Shown: positions 44,276 to 58,397 of the stretch, in pieces
How positions within the stretch are numbered: the first letter of the stretch is position 1
How the letters are laid out: the number at the start of each line of letters is the position of its first letter
Assembly (NCBI RefSeq): GCF_964204645.1
Contig: NC_134026.1
Span: 27,174,650 to 27,238,649, forward strand
Source: Tubulanus polymorphus
Taxonomy: Eukaryota > Nemertea > Palaeonemertea > Tubulaniformes > Tubulanidae
Length of the DNA: 64,000 nucleotides
Direction of reading: 5' to 3'
Notes under the pieces: model-generated
Database searches by the model: none
Told to the model about the DNA's origin: nothing
What the model saw: the letters and a program-made list of their open reading frames with translations, nothing else
Translations under genes and position numbers: made by a program

Positions 44276-44862
44276 CAAAGAAGATATTTCTGTTTTCGTT
44301 TTTTTTTTCAAAGCCAATCTCATCTCTGAGTATATTGTCACTCACTGAACAAATCATAGAAATGAAAATGATGTGACCAGTTCATGTAATATCCTGTTAG
44401 ACCAGCTTACAAAAAATAAAGTTATCACCATGAATCATAAACATGATTTCATTTATTTCAATTTCTACATTTCGTGAAGTTCCACGTATAAGCAAACCCT
44501 ACTTTCTAAAAACCCGATCTTATAACTGTATTGGTATATTTTCAATCCGTATTTTCTAGCGTTAATCTACAAATCGATAGTGTTGTGCCAGTTTTCTAAT
44601 TTGATATGATATCATATCGTATGAATACTATGCCACAATTATGTTGATTTCGTAGATAAAAACTAGGTTGTCGTCCAGTTTTACAACGTTTATGATTACT
44701 CTTAGTAGGCTTAATAACAATACACGAAGAAATAAGATCCTCTATTTTCACAATGAAGATAATGAAGCAAAATGTATGTGCTGTGTACATATTAATGATA
44801 GGTATGTATTTAATCTAATTTTACAAAAAAAGGACGTATGCATACTAAATCGGCTTGAATAG

Positions 44863-45542
44863 TTATGGAATCGTAGCTATCGTTGCAGCTACCCTGCTAT
44901 TCAGCTCTGCGTACGGGCTCAACTACAAAAATTGGTGTGGATCTAAGAATACTGGACTTCTAAGTAAAAATCCCCAGGGTGGATGTTGTACGTGTAACGA
45001 TCCAATTGCAAAGTGCAGGTGAATCATTGAAATTTGAAGATTGATACGAAATAGAAATTGACTGTACACGGCCATTTATAAAATCTTTACATTAACAGAC
45101 AATGTCGTCCGCCTGCTGATGGGTTAGATGAGGCCTGCCTGCAGCATGACCGCTGTGTCCAGTGTAATAACATGTAAGTTGTAGCGAAAAGCTGTGAATT
45201 CAGATGTGAATTCAGCCACTATTCAAATACGATAAACATTTATGTGATAATGAGCTGATCTTTCATGTTTCTATTTCCAGACACGCAAAATTCCACCATC
45301 TTTGTCGATGTGAAAGGCTGATTTACTACCAGGCAAAACGAGCGAATTGTCCAAATGCAAAATGTAAAGTTTATAAAGCTTTATTAAGGAGGATCTTCAA
45401 AGTAATACCGTGTCGTTGTGATACAAAAATTTGCAAGAAGTACATATTTTGGGGCGAGAAGCAACACTGCACGGCCTCACGTGGATTTAAGACTTGTCCA
45501 GAAGGAGATCCAATTCCAATATCGTCCGCATCCCCCGGCTAA
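44863..45542 (+). CDS. Secreted phospholipase-A2-like cysteine-rich protein
   Basis: Exons 44863-45018, 45099-45173 and 45281-45542 join in phase (2, 2) and end at TAA 45540-45542. The first exon opens with a hydrophobic signal-type segment (IVAIVAATLLFSSAYG), then CGSKNTG, like the glycine-rich calcium loop of secreted PLA2s. Exon 2 carries LDEACLQHDRC, the His-Asp active-site motif. Exon 3 is basic and cysteine-rich; the visible part has about 18 Cys. I infer a small secreted lipase or lipase-like protein of the PLA2 superfamily, with conodipine-like PLA2s a possible relative. The role is unknown, and digestive, immune or venom use cannot be told apart. No ATG lies between the in-frame stop at 44846-44848 and the signal segment. 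The start must therefore come from an upstream mini-exon spliced to the AG at 44861-44862, or the gene is itself damaged at the 5' end. Confidence 0.6.
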
Positions 45543-47286
45543 TATCCGTCACAAGTGCATTTTTCAAGAACATTAATTACACTGTCGATTCCTGAAGGAA
45601 TTTTTAGATAAAAGGAAAATCAATGATAAACATTCACATAAAAAAATACATGTAACTTTCATTTTCAAATTCATTTTTTCTTTTATTATCAGCCTTTTGA
45701 TCATAATTATCAACGACGCCCATAATTCAAATGTAATCTTACATTTCTGGGTTATTGGAAAATGACAGGTTCAATATTATTGATACTTGCAATTCAACCG
45801 ATTGCGAAAAACCATAACCGGTCGATGAAGCGAGAATGATAATACCTAATTTCTAGTCAATTTTTGATAATTTCCTATCAAATTGCACACCATGCCAGCT
45901 GCTAGGTACATTCTTCATTTTTAATTCATATTTTATTGATTCAGGGTGACACAATTAACTATCTTTGCAACACGATCGTGCACAGATAGCAATATTTAAT
46001 CCCCAGCTGATGTCTCAGTCACATGTTCTCATCCGTTCTTCTGATTGGTTCATAGGAACAAAAACAAAAAATAGTTTCCTGTTCATACGTAATCATGTTT
46101 ATCAGGCTGATGATCCTGAGAATACGAGGTGAATATTCTGTCAAAATATCTGCAACACATCAAATTTGACGCGTAAGTTGATGACGTCGAATTGTTTTGA
46201 CACAAAACATCAAAAAAAAGTTTCAAATAAAAGATCCATATAAATCACATTCAATTTTGACAGGATGAACTTCGGTTATCGGAGTTAGTCGCCAAGTCCC
46301 TGGACGTCAAACTACTTACCAAAGCGGATATATAGCTTTCAAATAAATATCTTTGACGTGCCAAAAATGATGTTGTAATTTTCATAGTATCCACACCAAG
46401 CTCTGAAGTTGGGAAACGGCTCATCTTCAATTTGGAATATGATTTTAAAAAACATCATTAAGAAATTAATTCAAAAATTTCACATCATTGGTTGCATCTG
46501 ATAGATCCAGATTTTCGGATAATTTAATTCTCTTTAGATTTCAGTTTGTATCCAAATACATTCAACCACAAAGACGAGTGTGATTTAACTAAACTGCATC
46601 GCGCCAGTTGTTTCCATTTTATAGCGAGAAATATTGATTTAAGTCGAGAATCAATGCACATGTGAGGGACCAATGGGTTGCCTCCACCTGTCGCAGAACA
46701 TTTGAGTGTCGACAAATATTCTCGTTTCGCAGGCACATTTTTTCCAATGACTCTGCATATATTATTTGCGCACATCGTACAATGTGCGCTATAACACAGG
46801 ACATATTTGTACACCGTCATCTGTTTGCGGGAGCATATTAACTTGTGTTGAAGTCGAATTCATCAGTTCATGACAATCTAGAACGTTACTATCAAGGAAT
46901 ATCTGTCGCTCCTGCTATAGTTTAAATATGATCGAACATTGAAATATGTAAATTGTTATTTTGACGCTTGGGGAGATATGTGGTTTCTAAGTTTTCCGCA
47001 AGGCGGTGTTTCGGACTAGTTACCAGGTCAGTTTATTATATCAAAAATCATTACTTATATCAACATCAAAAATCTTTACAATATCACACAATTCTGTGAA
47101 ATGGTGACTTATTTGTTTCATGGTTCTGTATATAGATGTATGGTCATATCATTGACTTCGACAGGTTTTTTATCCATCTCTTCTCCCTCTAGTATATTAT
47201 AGATCGCATTTATTTCAACGTGCGTACATTTTCACCCCAATGTTTTTGTATCGGTCCATAGAATTGTCTCATTAGATTTGATATTC

Positions 47287-47378
47287 GAGAATTATGAGAA
47301 AATGTATGCGACATATGATGGAAAAAAGAGTTGAGAATTATGAGAAAATGTATGCGACATATGATGGAAAAAAGAGTT
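47287..47378. repeat. Tandem duplication, 2 x 46 bp
   Basis: Two identical copies of a 46-base unit starting GAGAATTATGAG lie head to tail at 47287-47332 and 47333-47378. Perfect identity points to a recent duplication or an assembly artefact. Confidence 0.9.
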
Positions 47379-48549
47379 ACGTATGTTTTCATACACGTGG
47401 TGTATCATGCAATGTTGCACTGCGCGTTTCGATTAAAAACTGATATTTTTCTGAATCATTAGTTGATGTTGTATCTTTTCAATCTACTCGGCTCAATATC
47501 TTACTAAATCCATCTTATACACATATACACCATGTTATATTTCATGTATTCAGCAACTCCCGTGTATGTAAAGGATTACCACATAGATGCATACAAATAA
47601 TCGTGTCACAGCTGCATTGTTGGCGACGACTGTTTTATGGGTACCAGACATATTGAATTATAACCAGCCAGAATATCATTGCATGGTTGGTAATTTCCAA
47701 ATTCATCCTTTCACCAATTAGAAATCTGACGGAAAGTGTAGATAATCTATTCGACCATCTGCTTGATAAATTGTAATATGTATCACTATTTATTAATTCA
47801 ATACAAATGTTATTCGGTACCTTCAATCTTTATAAAGATTGATATTCACTCGCACACCACACACACAGACACATACATATATTATCATTATTATACATTA
47901 TACATAGACGGGCTAAGGATTTATGAAATATATAATCTTAATCCCAGAATTAGTTCAGCTCAATTGAGCTAACCCGGTTGAAATAAAATGTGGTCTATGA
48001 AACCTGGAAGGTTATCATAAGAGTTAACCTAAAATTAGTGATAACTATTAAGTTACATATTTCCAAATGTTTAATTATCACCCAGTCTATGAAACCGTAT
48101 ATGAACCTATAAGGTGTGTAAGCCTACGTATATGCTTAGATCAGTATGGAAATGCCGGGTGCCCTCTATAGTTGCTCGATAGGCCAATTTTTATGATTTC
48201 TTGGTCTTTGTTCATAAGCAATAGCGAGGGTGTGGTTTTAACCTGCGATATAAATGTATGCAGTGAAAATATCATTTTTGTCTAGCCGGTATACAATCAT
48301 GTACGTACATGTATCAGCCTTGTCGTATTCATCATTGTCGCGCGTAGCATCATCCCATTGACATGTGGCGTCGAGTGTCGCATTTATGAAGAGCTTGATT
48401 GAATGAAGAGTTTGAATCACGGTTTGACATCAGGGAGGTGTCCTCTTTCACCTCACTGGACATCAGGTAGGTATTGGGAGGTGTCTTCTTTCTTAACACT
48501 TCCATCTTCCCGTTGTCATAGTCAGGTTTCTACTCAATCTCGGATATAA

Positions 48550-48729
48550 AACATATCTAAATGTCTATGCGGTGAAATTCATCTTGAATTCGATAACAAT
48601 TTGTGCAGCATCAAGTGTCGTCACACTGCTAAATGTGCTTCGGTTTCTCCAATTCGACCCACTGCATCATGTTGTCATGGTAAAATATCTGCCGATGACG
48701 AAGTGGTATTTCGCGTACCGTTCAATTGA
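48550..48729 (+). other. Cysteine-dense open frame without a start codon
   Basis: Open from after the stop at 48547-48549 to TGA 48727-48729, 59 codons with seven cysteines, including CLCG, CSIKC and SCCHGK. There is no methionine before the Cys block, so if real it is an internal or terminal exon. A possible acceptor (TTTGTGCAG near 48608) and donor (CATGGTAAAA near 48680) lie inside the frame. No family recognised; it may be chance. Confidence 0.2.
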
Positions 48730-49497
48730 GTTGATGGCGAACGTTTAAAAAAGAAAACAAATTATCATTTCCGACTTCCGAGTTTCCGATCCCGGTGAAA
48801 CATGTACTCATTTCTAAATCATTGAATATTTTGTATTTTTAATAATATCTTTAGATTTATCTGAGAATTTGTCACGCCCATGCTGGAGGAAAACTCCACG
48901 GGCGTTAATCAATACATATATGCGTATACACTGCGTGATATGCAATTTATTTCTAATTGAAAAAGTGAGAACACAGCTTGAAGAAAACAGCAACTTGCAT
49001 GTGTAAAAACAACGTCGTTGACAATTTTACTAACCAGTACAAGTACTGGGTTAGTGGCTGTAAAGCGCTTTTAATACAGAATGAAAAATCATTCTGCAGT
49101 ATATACTTGTACCGCGTGACAACTAGACACATGGATAATTATTCATTCCATTTGAAAAAGACAGCTCGTCTTGGCTTTGTCTAGCCACTTTGATATTTAT
49201 AAATTTTCCAATGGGTTCGACAGGGCATTTTGTCCATGTCGTGTATTATTAACGTTTACATTTACAAAACTTTACGGATATACGTATTGCACACGTAAAC
49301 GAAGGCGAAGGGAGTAATGATCGATTGGACTTTTCTTGGGTTTTATAAATGGAATCATTCCAGTATCTGGTATGTATTTTCTTTGCAAAATTGTATATTA
49401 TCATCCGGGTTGTTTAGCTACGTTTCCAGAAAATACAGTCATGCCTGTAGCCGCTTAGTTATATGAAATGCCATTTGATGACGAAATAGATGATGAC

Positions 49498-49527
49498 AAT
49501 AATAATAATAATAATAATAATAATAAT
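49498..49527. repeat. (AAT)10 microsatellite
   Basis: Ten uninterrupted AAT triplets in non-coding sequence. Confidence 0.95.
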
Positions 49528-49828
49528 TCTTTTCCTGTTCGTCTGTGCTATGAAAATACTAATGCTCCTAAACGTTTTTCATTTTCATTTTCATGATTGC
49601 TAATATTTTCGTTATACCGTTCCGCATTTGAATTGTATGAAATGTTTGTTGTAGATATTTACGTCGATACTTGTATTGTACACGTTCAACTACCTTTGAA
49701 AACACTTTTTTTTAGAAACCGGCTGAATAGAAGTATGTATTGAGGACATTGTTTAATCCAGGTCATTATCATGATAATATGGTGTTTTATCAAACACTCG
49801 CCGTTAGTATTTATACCATATATACATC

Positions 49829-50056
<228 letters not shown>

Positions 50057-50480
50057 TTCATAATTGGTATATGTAGATAGATTCGATGTCCAGATGTCAA
50101 CAGTAAAACCTAGAAATGATTATACTGTGGTATATTCATATAAATCAGTTTTGCATATGTATTATCAACAAATGAGACATCTGCGTCACATAATGCGCAA
50201 CATGTTGAGTATAGATTGTATTGAATGCATACTGAGACAATGATTGTAAGCTGCGGTTCATCATATGTTGTTGTTAATTTTAGATGTTGGATATTAAATG
50301 TTTATTTCATTTCCGTATGATACCAGGTATGTTTATCCGTGGACGTATAAACTCTGGTTTATACGTCCGTGGTTTATCTGACAATAATACATCATCATAA
50401 CTATCAACATTAATTCTATTTTAGATTTGGTACGGGCAATGAAGTCGGCCCGAGATTTCGATGAATTCATATGACCAGTT

Positions 50481-53400
50481 ATGATTTTTACGTCTGAATT
50501 ATCGAAGCCTTTCAAAAATCCCGAGGATGTCAACGATGCAACCAAACTTCAGCCGGAATATAAAAGCGGAACGGACTATATATGTGTCAAAAACGTAAAC
50601 TCAATTGACACCGATAAGAAATACGAGAAATTCAATTTGGAGACTTGTTCCGACAAGGATACGTTTGAATCATTTGAATCCTCCATTTCCGAGGCTGTGT
50701 TGCGAAACATTCCCGATGACAGGAGCGCAAAGCCATGTTTGTCATGTAATCAAGACTTTCAATCTCTGTTCGTGAAGTCTTTATCAGAATCAGTTAAAGA
50801 AACGTTTAATCCGATAGAAAACGAATCTACAGACGGTGGTTCGACGATACTATCCCAAGAATATTCGACTCATGGTGAACTTCTAAATCAGTCAGCAAGT
50901 TACCCTACCAATATAAGCCAAACTGTTTCAAACAATGAGAAAGATCTCTTTCTAACTAATTTGAAACTAAGTCCCAAAAGACAAAAACCTAAACCTGCTA
51001 GTTGTGATACGAGAACTTACACTACAATTAATGGGATACAATGTAGCATTGATGCTAGTGCAGAGTCGGAAGAATTAATCAACAAAAAGCCAGTGGTTCT
51101 ATTGGAAAGATTGACTACGAAGCATTTGAAATCATTTATAACGAAAGATAAGGTCAAGATCAAATCTGCCATAGGCCACGAAATGTCGACATCAAACCCG
51201 ATCGAGAAGATAAACGTTCCAAATACTAAGAGTTTACTTTACACTGATTCGATGGCTGTAACCAGCCCTCGTTCAAGCGCATTTACGGGCAATGAAAATC
51301 CCGTTGATCTCAGTGGAACTTATCCATCGAAATCGGTTGGAATGTCGTCTGAAATTCACGGTGGTAGTTCAAATGCACCTGAACATATACCTCTCTGTCA
51401 TACGATACACAAAAATGTCACAAATGATCGAATAATTATGTCATCCGCTGACCAAGAAAGTCTCGATGCACCATCACTGATATCAATGACTTCCGAGGGG
51501 AGTGAATATACTAAAATATCTAGAGCTGTGGATGATATGCATTGCAGTTCATTTTCAAAGGACACCGACAGACCTCTCCCCGTACTGGTTGACCATTCGG
51601 CACCACACGCGGTTATATTGGACGACGGAAGAACCCAGTCGAAATCGAAAGTTTTGCAAAAGACTCATGTCGATCCAGATCCCTCGGAAGTGCAAGATAA
51701 ATCAATTCGAACTAGCGAAGAACTAACAATGCCTCGTCTACAGAAAGAAGTCGATAATGCTATGCCTGGAAAAAATGATTTCATTGAACAGGCACCTGTT
51801 CTAGATAATTCTTGCGCAAGAAATATGAAGATGAAGGATAGCGATAAGCAAATAACACCCAACAAAATGCGTGAGGATATTAAAACTGATATTGTTGATA
51901 TTGACATGCGTATCAGCGATAGAGATTGTGATATGTCTCTTGGAGTAGATAATTTCATGATACCTAGACAGTCTGGCCAGAAATCTGCTGAAAGTGATAC
52001 TGACATTAACGATAGAGATCTCGAATTTCAAAATATGTCGTACGAAATATGTGTGTCGGATAATACACACAACGTTACCCAATTTGAAAGTGAATATACG
52101 GCACAATTAGTCTCAGATCCATCTTCCCTCGACTTAGCGGAAGATACGACGCCAAACCAACCGAGCCTCTTCTTTGTTACAGATCCGGAAGCCCAGGTTC
52201 ACGACATCCCTCAAGACTTTTCAAAATCACGTTTTCAAATACACGAGACGTTAATGCATAATGACGACAGCAGTCATTCGGATGGCGACTGTCCGCGTCT
52301 TGTCATAGCTGATGAGATAAATGTCGTAAATAAAGATTCGTTTGATTCGTCTCAGTCATATGAAACTATGAACCTCGTGATAAAGGATGTTGTCTCGCTT
52401 AAGGACGATGTAGATGGAGACGAGAAAAACTTGCTTAGTGATCCTAGCGATGATCAGCAACAGTCCAATGATATCAATAAGTCGATGGGGGAGGATGCAT
52501 TAAGTGATCTCGTTAATGATATTGTCGATGATAAAAATTCATCTCTTGTAAAAGAGGATAATGACCGTAGCGATGCTCGAAATATTGAGCCCGTCGTTGT
52601 AGCGGGTTCGGTTAAAGCACCGTCGTCTCAAACTGACGCTCCAACATTAGGAGGTCGGGAGGTTGAATCTGATGTTCATTCGCCTGGCGCATCGTCCCCG
52701 CCATCCGCTCAAACAGGTTGTTTCATACAATCGAAAACGGGTTTGCTACGTACCGACCCACAACATTCAACAAAAATAAGGCTGAAAAGAAAAGAATCAT
52801 CCAGGTACGCGATAGTGCACAACGAACCCGATATATCTAGTCCAGCTCCAAACGCAAATGACGATATACCACTTAAAGTGGCCCATATTCGAGCTAAATT
52901 ACGTGATAATAGTGCTTCTAGTCCAAAATTTGATGAGATACATCCATCATCATCTAAAGATTCAGGTTTTACCGTCCAAGATGAGGTATCCAGAGCATTA
53001 GATACTGCTCTAGGTAGTAGTAAACCTGCAGCGCAGCCTGAATCGATTGAACTGCAGGAGAGAATAAACGCAGAGCAAAACACCATGATGAACATGAATC
53101 GTGGCTTGACCACAAATCCTGGAAAGGCTTCGATAAAATCCAAAAACAATCAGCGGCCAAAAAAATCACAGAATGAAAAACCATCGCTGCCTTTGAGATC
53201 AATTGATATGTCATCGGAGAGCAACAGTCCATCAAGCGACATCAACAAAAAAGAGGAAGGTGAGGTCTTTATTCTATGTACTGGCCTTTTAAACAATATT
53301 TCTATAAAGAGTTATGCGCCATGACTTGTCGTGTTATTCTATATCATATATTGTTGCCATATGGTATAAAATGTGTAAGTGGGAGGTGAAAAGCTTCGAA

Positions 53401-56400
53401 TAGCTTGTCAAACTCTCATACTTCTCTATTCAGAAAACACGTGTTGTTTCTTGCGTTTACAAATGTCAAGTTAAGCTTAATATAATCATTGGTGCATGGC
53501 ATTTCCATCAATTCCAAGGATTTCCCATTTTTTGTGGGTATGCTATATAAAATCATTCATTGTGTAAATCTTTTAAATTTTGGATTTAGTGTTCACATCA
53601 AGGGTTAAGGGATTTTATGCTTTTCATTTTAGACCTGTTATATTCTATCATACGAGCTTGGAAGTATTACAATAAATTTTGTCGCTATAGAATTGTATAT
53701 TAATACATTGTTGAAGTAGTGCAGCTGCATAGACAATTTTTTCTAACCTGCCAGTTGTGTAATATTTGAATATTTGCTATGGAACTTCAACTACATATGT
53801 ATGTATTAATAACATGTTCCCGATAATTCAGGAACAAATCTCTATGATGTGAATACAACGACAGAATGCTACTAATGGCCAAAGTAAATTAAGCTAAAAC
53901 AAAAGAAAAACTGCATAAGCCACCTCTTTTATTCATTGAGATGAGCTCACAACATTTTTATATACACTGGAGTATCATAACGGTATCAGTTTTAGTTGAA
54001 ACCACTAGAGATATGAGACGTTCTGTAGGTCGAAATTCCACGGAGTAATTCAACAAAAATTTTATACGGGTGAAATGATTAATGGTTTTCGTGTGAACTT
54101 CATTGTCGGGTGTATTGAAGTTAATTTAATCTCGATTCTCTCTATATATATATATATAATGTAATCTCACGTCGAAAACTCTTGATATTGCTCGAATATC
54201 GATTATCTACTATTTCGGGCTATTATATTATGTACATGTGGGCATATCTTTTTCCAGGAGGAGATGACTTACCTGTTATACTACCTCCAAAACGGCGAAG
54301 AATGGGAGCGAAATCGAAAACCCCTGAACGACCTAATGCCCGTATCACAGACGACGATGAACTATTGAGGCTAACGCAGGAATTTCCCAAATATAATTGG
54401 TTAGAAAACAAAATCAAAAAGAACGAGGGAGGATTAGTAGCAAAGCCGGAAGTAAAATCAGACGGTGTTGAAGCCTCGACGGATAGGAATATTGACGTTA
54501 CGACGGTCGAGAAAAACGACATTGAAACCAGTTCACTTGTCTCTTCGTCCTCAACTCCTATTGTAGGTTCTCCAGAGAGATCCGTTGCTTCATCCAGTGT
54601 ATATACTGCTGAGAAAGAATCGTCCAACAACGCTGACACTGAAAAATTATCTGTTAATGTAACACGTAATGCCGAATTTGAGTGAGTATGCATTGGTGTT
54701 CGATGTAGCTGTATAATCCCGCATTCGAAATTTCCCTCGAACTGTCCAAAAACCTTTTTGATGATGCAGGTCTCTCGAAAAACCAATGAACATGCAACAA
54801 CGCTTAGAAAATATGATAGAAACCAGTTTGCTAGCTGCACATAACGGTGATGACGAATTTGAAGACATCAAAACTCTTGCAGGGAACAATGAAGGTATGA
54901 GTTACAGGAAATATGTATGAAAAAAACGACTGTTGAAAATTTAGTTTTCGTGGTGATAGAAAGCTTTGTTGATTATAAATGGGATATTCCCAACTTCCGT
55001 GTATACGTTATTCCTGTTAAAGGGAACTACTTATCGTAAACCATTCAGAATATTATTTTCGCCTACAAGTGGTTAGATAATTTAAACGATGGGCTGCTTT
55101 TAATGCCTAAAACTGATATATTGGAATGTATCAAATTTGTCTTACAATTTCGTATATTCTCCAGATGTTGTGAAAAAACAAAAACCAAATACGCCTATTC
55201 AACGAGTTCAGCCACAAATCAAGAGCACGGTGTCTGATATGGTACGCGACCATAAAGACGTAATTGCAAATATAAAAACCCAGATGCAGATTGTTCAAAC
55301 TGCTTCAGAAATACAGCAAGCCTATAATGAGATGAATAGAGGAGTTTTACAGAAAGACGAAATCTATAAAGCAGCTGAAGCTCTTCAGATCCCGAGTACA
55401 CCAACACAATCGGATCAAGCACACGTATCCGTCGTGACACCAATTGTTCCTATCGATTTCAGTTCGATAGCAACAAACATGACTCAATCAGAGGACGCTG
55501 CTTCACTTGACAACCCATTGCAGCATAATTGTATTCCTATGCCACTTCGTACCCCATCCCCAAGTATTCGACAGGGTACGGTCGTACATATTCCGTCTGT
55601 GCCACCGCTCACGATGCCACCTCCACGATTTCCCTCAACGACTATGTCAGGTTACGCCGGAGGCCTGCGATTTGTCGAGACATCAACTGGCAAACGGCTC
55701 GCTGACTGGAATAACTCTGGAGAATCACAAAACAAATATGTCAAGAATGATACTAATTCATATCCAGCGGTACAAAAAAAATGTTCAACTGAAATTAAGA
55801 GTCCAGTTCGTAACGTACCTCTGTCGCCACAAACGCCCCGACAAATCACAACAGAGGAATATGAAAAAATGAAGCGGGACTTTCAACGTGTAGAGATGAT
55901 GGTCGCCATAAAAGAGAGAGAACGAAATCAGGCAATCATGATGAAGCATCGTATGGCAATGCTTTTGGTGAAAATGGAGTCTCACTTGCGTGTAGCTGGG
56001 CTGAAGCCAAGTACATCGCCTTTAGTCAACGAAAAGTCTTATACAACTCCAGAATTGCGGGACTCTATGCCTAGGGTTGAACAAAGAGACGCGTACAGTG
56101 AAAGATACCGACATAATCAACAAAGTTGTTCTAGACATGATAATATACGAGAATTTGGAGAGAGGGCTTATAACCGACGAGAGTCTTACGATAAATACCC
56201 CCGTATTCCAGAGAATAATCTCGACAAATCTAAAACAGTTCCACCACCAGCGCATGGCCAGAAACCAGTTTCACTGCCGAAGGAAATACTCCTAGAAGAC
56301 CGTTATAAAAATAATTCAACTTTTCAACCCTTAGCCCAAAAACCACCAGACAGAAGTCCAAGGCTAGTTCGAGAAATGATGAGTAGAACTGCAGCTATTC

Positions 56401-58397
56401 CGGTTAATCGTTTGTCGTCGGATACAGACTCTTTTCAAAGGAATAGTATTTCAAATACCTTATTGACTCCTCCACCTCAAGGTAGACGATCCATCGACAC
56501 TTCACTTTATAATTACACCCAAGGGAAGTTACTTGAACCTGTACCTAATTCTTCACCACAAGGTACCATGCAAAACCTGAGCCATGGATATCAAGGTGAC
56601 CGTTTCCAGATGAAAGATAGAAGAGACATTACTCCACGAGCAAAATCAACAATCGAAATTATAGATTTGACACGTTCACCTGGTCATGATAATGGAAGGT
56701 TAACAAACAAACAGGTACCAAGACCAGTCGCACCTCAGGTTGTGTATCCCCAAAATCTTCCTGCTCAAATAAAGTATCAACCGCCGTCTATATCAGACTA
56801 CAATCGTATCCAGCAACCTATTCAGCATCCGGTGGTAACCAGCATATCACATATGGCTGCTAGCCCTATGCAGCGTAGTCCTCCCATCAGAATCCCTCCA
56901 ACACTCATTCAACCCACTCATTCAGAAACAAAACGACAGCAACCACCTGCACAAGATCCTCAAGATATGCCGGTTCCATACCGGCCGGATATGCAACCAA
57001 ACCAATCAAGGCTTGCACCTAGACCTGTTGGGCAGTTCCAAATGAATCCTTGTCCACTGAAATCCAATGGAAATGAATCGTTTCATCGTGATGCGATGAT
57101 ACGACAACACCAACATAATCGTGCTCCGATTTCCCCAAGTTCAGTAGATGTTAGAGCACACCCGAGTTTACAGTATCAACAACAGCAACAGCATATTCAT
57201 TCTCACCAACCACATGCACCCCAACAATTAATGCAGAATGTACGACCAGCAGTACCAGCACCATCCGATCCAAGAAAGATATCTAAACAACAGCAAAGCT
57301 CTATTCCTGGTTGGCCACCACAACCCGGTCCTTACTATCACAACCACTTACCTAACGTCCAACATCCAAATCCTGCTGCACACACACAGTCATATGACAG
57401 TGAACGGTTTCCACATCCAGGAATCTCTGATCTTCAATATACAAGACGAGATACACCAATGATTCCTATTCCTAGCCGCGCACCACAAATTCGTCATCAG
57501 CAAACCCAGAATGTTCAACACAATTATCTAACAAGACAGGTACTTTTGTAACATCATTAAAACTTTGAATCAGGTTGGCCCAGAACTCTATGTATAACCT
57601 TTTGATTTGAATATGATTTCAGCCGACGCCAATGCAAGTGAGAACTGAACAATCTAATGCTTTCCAGGAGCACACCAGATTATGTGTCGTTTGCAGCCAA
57701 CGAGCAGCCTTTTTGTGCTCTGGTTGTAAACGTGTTTGGTATTGCAGCCAACATTGTCAGGTACGTTTTCCCAAGTGTAAATGCTAAGTTTGCTTTCAGT
57801 CTGCTAGCAAAAACTGGAGAAAAGATATTACGTTATTTCAAAGCGCTTGAACAACGTTGAATCCGCTTCGCTTTGCGAAAATGAACCTTTTCATTTTACA
57901 GCTCTTCACGCTTCTCAGTGGTCAGTGGTTATGTCGCTTCAGCATGCTTAGTGATAATCATCAATCGTTTCTCATCTGGTATCCACGATGTCATCATAGG
58001 CATATCATGATTCTTGCATCTTGCTTCCATTGCCTTTTTTCTTATGGACATTTATTTATCGAACCAGCCGAATGGTCTACATTATTCTCTGCATGCTAAT
58101 GCTATGCTTTCTATCGCTTTCAATTTCTTTCTTTCACTTTGACCCTAAAGCTACTCGCATATTGTGACGTAGATACGTATCAGTTTGTACATGACAATTG
58201 CCAATTATTTTTACACCTTCTTCATTCCGAGTTGTGTATTTGAAGCACATCCCTCCTTTTTCATCGGAAGGAAATCTTGTACAATTTATATACTAAAACA
58301 CTCGTCTATATTTTCGTATTCATATCGCTGATATTTTTCTTCTACTCAGATCAAAGGATGGCAGACACATCGAGCCGAGTGCTCACTGCACGCATGA
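50481..58397 (+). CDS. Large disordered protein with C-terminal MYND zinc finger
   Basis: Exons 50481-53259, 54258-54681, 54770-54894, 55165-57539, 57623-57760 and 58350-58397 agree in phase and give 1962 residues. The start is the first ATG after an in-frame TGA at 50472-50474; an upstream coding exon is not excluded. Residues 1-926 (exon 1) are acidic and Ser/Asp-rich with no domain seen. Exon 2 starts with a basic patch, PPKRRRMGAKSK. Exon 4 has helical segments near 55200-55380 and 55850-55980 (EEYEKMKRDFQRVEMMV.. then KERERNQAIMMKHRM). It also has a SUMO-interaction-like IIDLT (about 56660) and a long Pro/Gln/His-rich stretch. The end is a canonical MYND finger, C-x2-C-x7-C-x2-C-x5-C-x3-C-x7-H-x3-C, at residues 1922-1958, split across exons 5 and 6. 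MYND fingers bind proline-rich partners in transcriptional co-repressors. I do not recognise the family. The gene model is well supported; the function, probably nuclear, is inferred. Confidence 0.8.

Noticed and set aside
46524-46820. 98-codon minus-strand ORF with several Cys
   Set aside because: No signal peptide, no recognisable fold and no supporting neighbouring exon. It could be an exon, but I cannot support it.
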